NCBI GenBank assembly: GCA_963921935.1
Contig: OY998176.1
Location: 175,456,445 to 175,520,444, forward strand
Length of the DNA stretch: 64,000 nt
Direction of reading: 5' to 3'
From: Galeruca laticollis
Lineage: Eukaryota > Arthropoda > Insecta > Coleoptera > Chrysomelidae
The notes beneath the pieces were generated by a model that ran no database searches, was not told where the DNA came from, and worked only from the letters and a program-made list of their open reading frames with translations. The position numbers and the translations under genes are program-made. Positions 11,475-20,969 of the stretch are shown here, piece by piece; the first letter of the stretch is position 1; every line of letters begins with the position of its first letter.

Positions 11475-12795
11475 TTGTGCAAGTACCAAACAATGTCGAT
11501 AAGCCAAGGATCATCTAAACGACCAAAAACAGGTCCATTATCTTTAAATGAAAAAACTCTGATATTGAATTGTTATATATCATTGAAAAACAAGGATCCA
11601 AGTGCAAGTGTTGATGATATTGTGGAATTAACGGCTGCTATGTTGTGTGTTGCCAAATCAACAATTTATAGATTACTAAAAGAAAGCAAGAATGGAACTC
11701 TTCAGGCCGAAAACCAATTGAGATCGATGAGTCATTAAAACAAAGACTAAGGCGTAAAGTCCATGGATTTTACTTACGAAAGGAAATTCCAACACTTGAC
11801 AAAATTATGACATCAGTGCAAGAAGATACGGACTATCCAAAATTCTCCAGAATGACATTATGCAAACTTTTGAAAGATGTGGGCTTCAGATATACAAAAC
11901 ATAATAGAAAATCTCTCTTGATAGATAAACCGGAAATAGTTTTTTGGAGAAGAGACTATTTAAGAAGCATTCGACATGCCAGAGAACAAAATTTGAAAAT
12001 CTTCTACTTAGACGAAACAGGGATAAATGCTGGATATACAGTTTCCAAATCTTGGCAAGATGAAAACATTAAAAGCGGAAGGCAGGCATTCGTGGAAGGT
12101 TTGTCGTTTGTCGGAAAAGGAAAAAGACTTATCATTGTCCATGTTGGAAGTTCTGAAGGTTTTGTTGATGGTGGATTATTAACTTTTATTTCAAAACGCA
12201 CGGGGGACTATCACGAAGATATGAATGGGGATGTCTTCGAGGAATGGTTTGTTCAAATGTTGGATCTGATTCCAAAAGGTGCTGTTATTGTTATGGACAA
12301 CGCAAGTTACCATTCACGGTTACGAGAAGCATTGCCCACAAGTCGTTGGCGTAAAGCAGAGCTTTTGGAGTGGCTTATTTCGAAAAATATTAAGTTTCCA
12401 AAAGATCCACTAAGGAAAGAACTTTACAGAATTGCAAAAATGAACAAGAATAAATACAAAACCTACATTGTAGAAAAAATGGCTTCTTCTCGTGGTATAT
12501 CAGTTCTTCGACTTCCCCCTTATCATTGTGAACTTAATCCCATAGAATTAATACGGGCTCAGATAAAGGGGAAAGTTGGAAAAAAAATACTACTTTTAAA
12601 ATAAAGGATGTTGTGAAATTGTTTGAGAGTGCTGTAAGTCATGTGAGTAAGGAAAATTGGACAAACTGTATCGAGCATGTTATCAAAGTAGAGGCAAATA
12701 TGTGGAAAATTGACAATATTTGTGATGATTTAATCGACCCTATTATTATTAATGTCAACAACGATTCTTCCTCTTTCGAGTTGGATATAGAATAA
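11475..12795 (+). pseudogene. DD82E (Sailor-type) transposase, copy 2
   Basis: Best preserved catalytic region of the family in the window. The N-terminal part (11475-11738) is cut off by a 19 bp deletion between short repeats near 11701, giving a frameshift; the core is open from 11807 to 12604. Catalytic residues: first Asp codon 12011-12013 (YLDETGINAG), second Asp codon 12296-12298 (VIVMDNASYHS), Glu codon 12545-12547 (CELNPIEL). The second Asp and the Glu are separated by 82 residues, the spacing that defines the DD82E/Sailor group and far longer than the 34-37 of Tc1/mariner. A frameshift at about 12590 detaches the C-terminal tail (12613-12795). Oddities: conserved W replaced by G after DET, and W replaced by R after NPIELI, both at usually invariant sites, so it is probably inactive even apart from the frameshifts. 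Confidence 0.85.
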
Positions 12796-13111
12796 AATGT
12801 AAGTAATAAATGTATTCCAATAATTATTTCTTTTCATTTTTTATTATATCATAATTTAAAACGTATTTTTTTCCCAAAATACACACCACTGCATTGCGTT
12901 ATTGCTTATCTGCTAATCCTTTAACAATGAATAAACCCTAAACTTTGCTACAACTGAAACAAATACGGGGTCGATCTACCTGGTTTTTAGATTTACGGAA
13001 GAAATGTAATTTAAAGTAAGAGATTTATCAATAATTTCATGGTGCTCCCTGTAAAGGTTTTGCATACTTAATTAGGGTTTATTACTCCTCGTACTTTTTG
13101 TACATACTATA

Positions 13112-13545
13112 CCAAGAATCAGGTTAAAACTAAAGATTTGAAATTAATTATTGTAGAGGTAATTTCAGCAATACAAGATGTAGGATTAAATGTACTGGCA
13201 ACTGTTTGCGATCTAGAGAATACAAATCGAGCAGACAATTAAGTAGACATTGAAAAATTGAAAAACTTGATCTATATTTGTTAGTCAATGGAAAGAAAAT
13301 AATAACTATATGACCTTCCTCATTTGTTGAAATGTTTGAGAAATGCTTTATTTAATTATGATATTTCTTTGATAACCATAAATGTGCAAAATTGCAACAT
13401 ATTAAAAATACTTTTTATATTGATCAAACAAAAAAAATTCAGCCTTTGCACAAATTTAAAGAATAAGTTTTTGATTTTCGTAGAAACAGTAGAATTAAAA
13501 TGAAAGTTTCAATTGCTGCAAAAGTAATGAGCCACACAGGCTGTT
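13112..13545 (+). pseudogene. P-element/THAP-type transposase fragment
   Basis: Immediately outside copy 2 the plus strand reads VKTKDLKLIIVEVISAI, then GLNVLATVCDLENTN, which matches the segment of P-element-type transposases containing a catalytic aspartate (VCD). After a stop at about 13240 the next blocks follow in shifted frames: YDLPHLLKCLRNALF at about 13308-13352 and MKVSIAAKVMSHT at about 13500-13540, in the order expected in P and THAP9-like proteins. Several stops and frameshifts make it dead. The GTP-binding and later parts are not recognisable beyond 13545. It is likely from the same family as the THAP halves upstream. Confidence 0.65.
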
Positions 13546-14600
13546 TCCTGGTAAATTACCACTTTTAGGTCGTGTAGAGAATATTACAGAAAAAACTGAA
13601 CTCTTTGCAAAATGTTATATAAATTCTGATTGGTTCTTGGTTCACTTGTTGAGAACATAAATCATACATATTTTCTCAACTCATAAAAATGTGTGTCCCC
13701 TTATTAATTAAAAAACATGATGATAAAAATATTTTTTTAGTAACTTAATGTGTACTGCATTTATTTTTTGTTTATTTCAGAACTGTTCCTATCTTCATGG
13801 AAATGGGTAATCTACTTTTTAAATCGTTTTTATTAAAATATTTGTTGGTTTTGTTGTCAATAATTTTAAAATAACAATGTGCAATTTGATGTAATATTGG
13901 ATTATCTTTCTTAATATGTATAATAATATGTAACTATATGATACATTAATGATATAGATATAAATCGTTTTTTCATGTTTCGTGATACCAATTTAAAACA
14001 TTTAATATTTAAGCTAGAGCGCCATTGAAATTTTAGGTTTCATTAAGTTTATGTTCATGGGTTCATTGTTTATCTATACGACTGTGGGATTTTCTCTGTT
14101 TTACATATTTTGTCCTTTTATTAATTAAAAAAAATGTAAATGAAATTTTTTGAATAATAATATAACTGTTAATTTAATCAGATTTTTTTTGTTATTTTGA
14201 TATTTTCATTAACTACTAGAATAAGAATTTTAAAGTTAATAATGTATATAGAAGAATATGTATAAATAACAGACTTATGTATAATAAACAAATATATTAT
14301 TAATTTGTTTTTATATTATGTGCAGGTTAATAAAAAACTTGAATGTGTGCTGTTTTATTATTTGTTACCTAAATTATTTTTGGGATGAAATAATTATATA
14401 ATAAACAAATTTAAGACAAACAGAAATTTATCTGCCCGTAATCCAAACTATTATACCAAATTTAAATATTCCGCCTGTAACAATCAGTTCCGCCAACCGT
14501 AAGGGGTGCGCTGAGATCGACGTGACGCCAGCTGTTTATACGGGATCGAACAATCTCTTTATATGTTTATTTCTCTATGGAGTAATCATTAGAATCGCAA
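13546..14600. other. No recognisable gene
   Basis: AT-rich DNA, much of it T-rich; traces of decayed P-like sequence may extend to about 13640. No other feature seen. Confidence 0.5.
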
Positions 14601-15054
14601 AGTGGAAAAAGTTATAAAAGAAATCAATTTTAGATTCGAGTGTGAACTGTCGAAAAGTGCAGACAAGTTGACGTAGAGCAGATCAGGTACCGGCGAGAAA
14701 GAAGCTACAAGGTAGGCTGTTCTACTAATTTCCTGTGTTAAATAAAACCTATCTCTCCTTGAGCTGGGGGAAAATAGATATACATAAATAATTGTTCTTT
14801 TTGATTATTACTTTGGTCAGTTTCATTAGTTGGGTTCTAAATTAAAGGTTATAGAATAAAGGCTACAAGTTAATATGAGTGTCACTTCGGGGGGGTCGGA
14901 TTCCCCGATTAATGAAAAAATTGATGCGGAAATGTTAATGGGAATGGATAATATACGAGAGCAATTCAGAAACTAACCTCCGGTTGATTGAAAAAAATAC
15001 ACCAAGTTAAGTAAAAATATTTTAATATATACATCTTACAACTACATCTTTGCA

Positions 15055-18000
15055 CTATTTTTCGACATAGTCTCCATAACGATTGAGGCACTTATCGTAT
15101 CTCTTCACAAGCTTTGAAATTCCTTCTGCATAAAAATCACCCGCTTGTGCCTTGAGCCAGCCTGTGACCGCATCTTTGAGCTCTTCGTCGTCATCAAACC
15201 GCTGGGACCCGAGCCATTTCTTCATATGCATGAAGAGGTGATAATCGCTTGGCGCCAGATCTGGGCTGTAAGGTGTGTAATAAATGCGAAAAAACACATG
15301 AATATATTATTGTACAAAAATTCGGAACACTCGGTAAATACAAAATCTAATTTAATTAATATGAAACTAGAATACGACCCACATATTGTTTAACAAAATC
15401 TTTACGAAGTCAAAACAGAATTAAAAAAATAAAACATTTACTGGGTCAAACCAAAACAAAGTTGTTTAAAAAAATATCATTATTTCGATAACAAAAAGTT
15501 TGCACGCTTCAAAAACAAAGAAAAACTGCAACTCAAAAAACAAAAACATCTCACACCCAAAGTCGGGTGATGGAAAAAAACAAAAAGGAAGAACGGCTCA
15601 GGACTCGAGAGAGTACGGGTCGTACACGCGAAGGGAAAGGCTTTCCCCGAGTACGAGAGTATAGTGTTTTAGTGTTGGTGATACCCGAGGTAAAAATTTC
15701 TCCGTTGTGTCAGGGCGTAATAGGAATACTTGGTGATTCCTTGACAGTGAAGTCTGTCCCCCAGTATCAGAGCACAAACCGGTGGAATTTCCCTCGACGC
15801 TATCACTAAATCATCCTAACACGTCTCGGCAAATTTCGCATTTTCGGGGCAGCGACCCAGTTAGAGATACAGACGCAGTTCCTGCAGAATATAAAAAGGG
15901 AAGTTATTCTACCGTAAGTTTTTGAACAAAAGTATTATTTTATTTAATAACGTATATTTTTGTGAATAAGACCAGATTTACCGCGTGTCTCGAGGGTTTA
16001 GAGAATTTAAGGATTTAAACGGGCATGTTAAAGCTTGATTTGAGGATCGTAGAAGTTTTCTTACGTTATTATTGTCTCATTTTTTTTTACACAGAGTATC
16101 TTTTGGTTCGTGGGGTAGATAAGAGGAGAGCGAGAGCAATCGAGAAATAACAGAGTTGAATTCAGTTTTAAGCCAGAGCGAATTGATTTTTCCGTTTTAA
16201 TCAGGGACCACTTAATATATAACAAAAGAAAACCATATTTTGGTTAAATTCCATTCTACATTTATTTCAAGGTGATAGGCAACCTTGGGGCTTATAAAAG
16301 CTGACACCGAAAAATTTGTACTATTTTGTAATGTTATAACATAAGAATCTTGTTTCACTACGGAAATATCCACTTTAAATGCCGTCATACTCCAAGGCCG
16401 TTGGTGATAAAGCACACGTAAACTAAAAATTCGCTTGGGGGTCACAAGGTAATTGGCCTATGTTTATTTGTTTACTGAATCGAATGCGACCCAGCTAACT
16501 GGAAATTATAGACAGAAAAATATAAAAAGGAAAGCACTTGGCCCCTCGGGCTTCTTTCTATTTTTCCTTTCTCTCTCTTTTCTCATTTACCATCCTACTA
16601 ATATTATACGCGGAATCCGAAATTTATTATTTTTGTGAGTAATTCCGGCGTATACCGGAGAACCGGATAAATATCCTATAATTACTAGTTCAGAGATTTA
16701 TATCAGGGTACGTCTAATGTTTATTTTATATATATTATAGTTGCTACTTCAGTGCGTAGACAGATTTCGTTAAGTTGTAAATTTAATTTTGACGCACGCA
16801 TTATTATAAGTATAGTATTTTGACAAATGTATATATGATTGGTCTGATTTTTTCATATAGCTATTATATACGTTTAGTTACATACGCTGTGTGGTGTTTA
16901 CCATAAGTTTTATTGATCACCCTATCCCTCATCCCGTACTTCCCCGGGAGGGTGTACCTACGTTGGAAAAAGGGGGCCGATTGCCGAGAACAAACCCTAT
17001 CCTGGCAAGGAAATTATTCCGCTTTAAGCCCAGGCGTACCTAGCTCAGAAGTCGGACTGGATGTGCCTTACCCGCTCGGATTGCACAGAATTTCATTGGA
17101 GAGGAGGTATTACACAGTGACAAAAATAAGAAGGGTAACGAGGATTTATTAGAATAGCCCTTAGGTGCCCCAGAAATTATTAGAGGTGGATGGTTGAAAA
17201 CGTCCCACTTGAATGACTCAAGAAGGGCTGTTGTTCTGCGAGCAGAGTGAGGACGGGCGTTATCGTGCAAATAAACGATACCGGAAGTCAGCATACCACG
17301 GCGTTTGTTCTGTATAGCCCGTCGTAATGTTTTTAGTGTTTCACAGTACACGTCTTGATTAATGGTCGTCCCACGTTCCATGAATTCAACCAACAACACC
17401 CCTTTGGCATCCCAAAACACCGTTGCCATCAGTTTTCTGGCAGAAAAATCTTGCCGGGCTTTTTTTGGTTTGGTAGGCGAATCTGAATGTGCCCACATCT
17501 TTGATTGTTCTTTTGTCTCAGGGTTCACGTACTTAATCCAGGTTTCGTCACCGGTCACGATTCTGTTTAACAATGGTTCTCCTTCGTCCTCATAACGTGA
17601 CAGAAAGTCTAATGCAGAGGCCATTCTTTGACTTTTGTGGTGGTCGGTAAGAATTTTGGGCACCCATCGTGCACAGAACTTACGGTAACCCAATCTTGCT
17701 GTCACTATCTCGTACAAAAGAGTCTTAGAAATCTGTGGAAAATCAGTAGACAACTCCGCCATTGTGAAACGTCGATTTTCACGAACTTTTGCATCAACTG
17801 TCTGAACGAGTTCGTCAGTCACCAAGGATGGTCTACCACTCCTCTCTTCATCATGAACGTTTTCTCGTCCACTTTTAAATAAACGTACCCATTCACGGAC
17901 AACTCCTTCACTCATAACTTTTGGTCCGTACACGGCACAAAGCTCACGATGAATAGCTGCTGCAGAGTATCCTTTGGCTGTAAAAAACCTTATAACAGCA

Positions 18001-18056
18001 CGCACTTCACATTTGGCGGGATTTTCTATTGCAGCACACATTTCAAACTGCCACAA
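15055..18056 (-). pseudogene. mariner transposase (DD34D), interrupted
   Basis: N-terminal and catalytic part at 18056 to about 17189, C-terminal part at about 15270-15055, in the same frame once the insertion is removed. Visible features in order: N-terminal helix-turn-helix region (VRAVIRFFTAKGYSAAAIHR), WVRLFKSGRENVHDEERSGR linker, WVPKILT, first Asp in VTGDETWIKYV, second Asp in YLHDNARPHSA, and third Asp in YSPDLAPSDYHLF. Second and third Asp are 34 residues apart when the coding sequence is joined across the insertion at HPP|YSP. No stop codon is seen in either part, so before the insertion this copy may have been intact; it is the least decayed transposase in the window. Confidence 0.92.
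15276..17183. mobile_element. 1.9 kb insertion inside mariner with 5 bp target duplication (type uncertain)
   Basis: AGGTG at 15271-15275 is repeated at 17184-17188, and removing the insert plus one copy restores the mariner frame, so the boundaries are firm. The insert begins TGTAATAAATGCG and ends GAAATTATTAG; it shares only a short TAATAA inverted match at the ends and does not end in CA, so it is not a textbook LTR. It has no recognisable coding frame. Two TATAAAAAGG-type boxes occur at about 15891 and 16520, the second followed by a pyrimidine-rich stretch and a GTGAGT. A large solo LTR is the most likely explanation given the 5 bp duplication and promoter-like signals; a non-autonomous DNA element is the alternative. 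Confidence 0.6.
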
Positions 18057-18533
18057 AAACTAAACTAGCGCAGGTACGATGTTCACTCGACTACGGCTTG
18101 ATGCCGACTGACCTGCTGAGCGTGTGAATGCACAGATGGCGCGCTACTCCCCCCACTACCCGCACTGTGACCAATCGGAGGTTAGTTTCTGAATTGCCCT
18201 CGTAAATGAAATAACTAATAATAGCGCTAGATTGTCAGGCGACGAGTCTGGGTTGACAGAAAAACCTGTTGTAAAAAACAATAACAACATAAAAACTAGT
18301 GATAGATATTCTTGTTATGATAAGGGGCCATATGAAATATATATAGAAGCTTCTATTGAAAATCGTAATGTAGGTAATTATAATTACTTGGCTATTGCTA
18401 GAGAAATATTTGATTTGAAGTTGGGGGATATTAAAAAGATACATAAAAAGGGCAGAATTTAAAGAAGCAAATTTATTTTTAGAATCTAATAATCTAAGGG
18501 AAAGAGGGTATGAAGTATTCATACCTAGGAAAA

Positions 18534-19284
18534 AAATAGGTAAAAAAACTTTTTAAGTTAAACGGTTTTATGTTAAACATACATTGCAATGTTTAAGATA
18601 AATGTACTAAAAACCAAAAAATAATAAAATAGATACAGTCGTGGGAATTATAAATATATGCATAGACTATACTAAAATAAAACCGTGGGGCACGTCAATT
18701 GTCTACAATCGTTGATTAAAATTTTTGTTTTGTAATGTTACACTATAATTAGGCAGTTGTTCAACCGACAACGATGGACGTGTGATAAGTAGGGCTAGAA
18801 TGTGGAAACAAGCTAGCAAGCTCGACTATAAGCGAGTTTTAGGGTTTCATAGTGGTGAGCGAGTAGTACTTTTATCATATATTTTGTCGATTAAGGACAA
18901 ACTACGAGCAGTGAAACGATTCCTCGCCAGCCAGCAGTGTGAATGTCCAACGATAAACTAGTTGAAACATCTCTTTTATTTACATGGAGTGTATAACTAT
19001 TGGAATTTCCATGAGCAAGAAAATAGTAAGTAATTTCCTCACCGTCTGCGGGCCAACTGCCTAACGACGAATTAAACGATTCTTCTATCGCACATTAAGT
19101 CGATAATTTGTAGACAATTGACGTGCCCCACGGTTTTATTTTAGTCTAGTCTATGCATATGTTTATAATTCCCACGACTGTATCTATTTTATTATTTTTT
19201 GGTTTTTAGTACATTTATCTTAAACATTGCAATGTATGTTTAACATAAAACCGTTTAACTTAAAAAGTTTTTTTACCTATTTCT
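18534..19284. mobile_element. Foldback element with about 175 bp inverted arms
   Basis: 18534 to about 18711 (from AAATAGGTAAAAAAACTTTT to the GGCACGTCAATTGTCTAC block) is repeated in reverse complement at 19110-19284 with few differences. The loop of about 400 bp has no coding potential. It sits in ORF1 of the LINE. A third, partial match to the arm (AAACGGTTTTAT) occurs in reverse complement at about 20524-20535, so the foldback and the following minisatellite may be one composite insertion. Confidence 0.8.
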
Positions 19285-19308
19285 ATTTTTTGGTTTTTAG
19301 TTTTTTAT

Positions 19309-19460
19309 CCACCCTAATGCCATACAGTTCTCGGCGCGTTTTAACCTTTCACCTTAACTTGGGTGGTGTACCGCTAACGACGTATCATTTTAAAGCCACC
19401 CTAACGCCACACAGTCCTCAACACGATACAAAATCTTGACTTGGGTGGTGGATTCAGGCT
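19309..19460. repeat. Direct repeat of about 88 bp
   Basis: CCACCCTAATGCCATACAG at about 19309 recurs as CCACCCTAACGCCACACAG at about 19397, each followed by an ACTTGGGTGGTG block. Confidence 0.6.
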
Positions 19461-19499
19461 GAATTAATCAGATACCTAAATTACAGATTCAATTTCTAA

Positions 19500-20395
19500 A
19501 TTTAAATCTTATTATTATACGCCATTTAGTGGCTGCGCCCATCTTAAATATTGAGGTTGTATAGTGCACTGTATTCTTCTTGTCAAGCCCTTTTATTTGT
19601 TGATACCCATATTGGTAGGATTGATAAAAAATTGTTATCAGCCATTTGGTAGCGGCGGCCATCTTAGATTTCAATTTTGCATAGTAAATTGTATTCTACT
19701 TGTTGAGACCTTTCATTTGATACCCATGTTGATGGGATTGATAAAACCTACGTTATCCGCCATTTTGTAGAGGCCGTTATCTTGGATTTTAATTTTATAT
19801 AGTATATTGTATTCTACTGGTTGAGCACTTTCATTTCATACCCATATTGATGGGATTGATAAAAAATTGTTATCAGCAATTTGGTAGCGGCGGCCATCTT
19901 AGATTTCAATTTTGCATAGTAAATTGTATTCTACTTGTTGAGACTTTTCATTTGATACCCATGTTGATAGGATTGATAAAACCTACGTTATCCGCCATTT
20001 TGTAGAGGCCGTTATCTTGGATTTTAATTTTATATAGTATATTGTATTCTACTGGTTGAGCACTTTCATTTGATACCCATATTGATGGGATTGATAAAAC
20101 CTACGTTATCCGCCATTTTGTAGCGGCCGCCATCTTGGATTTAAATTTTTTATAGTATATTGTATTCTGCTTGTTGAGCCCTTTCATTTGATACCCATGT
20201 TGATGGGATTGATAAAACCTACGTTATCCGCCATTTTGTAGCGGCCGCCATCTTGGATTTCAATTTTTTATAGTATATTGTATTCTGCTTGTTGAGCCCT
20301 TTCATTTGATACCCATATTGATGGGATTAATAAAACATAAATTATCCGCCATTTTGTAGCGGCGGCCATCTTGAATTTATAATGATAATGAATAA
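19500..20395. repeat. Minisatellite, about 117 bp unit, seven to eight copies
   Basis: The marker TTGTATTCTACTTGTTGAG recurs near 19567, 19687, 19805, 19924, 20040, 20157 and 20276, that is every 116-120 bp. Each unit also carries a TTTGATACCCATRTTGATGG block and a CGCCATTTTGTAGCGGCCGC-like GC-rich block followed by CATCTTGGATTT. Later units are more alike than the first ones. Confidence 0.92.
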
Positions 20396-20969
20396 ATATA
20401 ATTGTATTGTCACCAAAATCCAAAGTGTATAAAAAATTTCAGATTAATCGGTTGACAGGAAGAGGGTGAAATTTGAATTACTAAATTTGACCCAAGAATG
20501 AATAAAACAAACGGGGTGAGCTAAATAAAACCGTTTAAAAATATATCGTGTAAAGGAGTAGTCAAATATATTGATAAATCTTTTTCGGATGAAACGCTAG
20601 TTAAATATTCAGACACAATAAGCCAAAATACTAAGGTCCTCGAGGCCAAGAGATTCATGAGAAGAGTAAAAATAACCAATAGAAATTTAGAGCAAGAGCA
20701 GTTGGAACAGACTCCGGGGGGAACTGGTGCTGAGGGAAGTGTGAAGACGGTCCCAACGGAGACGGTCAGATACACCTTTTCTGGAACCAGTCTGCCTCGT
20801 TCTGTTCTCATTTGCGGTATTAAACATCGATTGTTTACCTTATGTAATGCCAGTCTTTCAATGTTACAATTGCTTAAATTACGGTCACATCAAAAAATTG
20901 TGTAAAACTACAAACCTAAATGTTTAAATTGCGGAGAAATTCATGAAGAAACGCAAACATGTCACATCA

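Larger units (their letters stand above)
10066..13109. mobile_element. Chimeric DD82E/MULE DNA transposon, copy 2 (inverted relative to copy 1)
   Basis: About 3,044 bp. Both ends are well kept: TAGTATGTACAAAAAGTACG at 10066-10085 (continuing to about 10097) and its reverse complement ending at 13109; TA flanks are at 10064-10065 and 13110-13111. Content mirrors copy 1: MULE fragment on the minus strand, DD82E transposase on the plus strand. The right flank at 13112 immediately reads into P-element transposase sequence, so this copy appears to have landed in an older P-like element. Confidence 0.85.
14956..18202 (-). mobile_element. mariner transposon, split by a 1.9 kb insertion
   Basis: Ends are inverted: CGAGAGCAATTCAGAAACTA at 14956-14975 (continuing ACCTCCG) and the reverse complement ending at 18202 (differing at one or two bases). 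TA flanks at 14954-14955 and 18203-18204. Without the insertion 15276-17183 and one 5 bp duplication it would be about 1.33 kb, the normal mariner size. It landed in ORF1 of the LINE. Confidence 0.92.

Noticed and set aside
17362..17882. Plus-strand open frames inside mariner
   Set aside because: Antisense shadows of the well-supported mariner transposase on the minus strand.
19500..20395. Regularly spaced 117 bp repeats as a CRISPR-like array
   Set aside because: The whole unit is repeated, without unique spacers, in a eukaryotic transposon context: a minisatellite.
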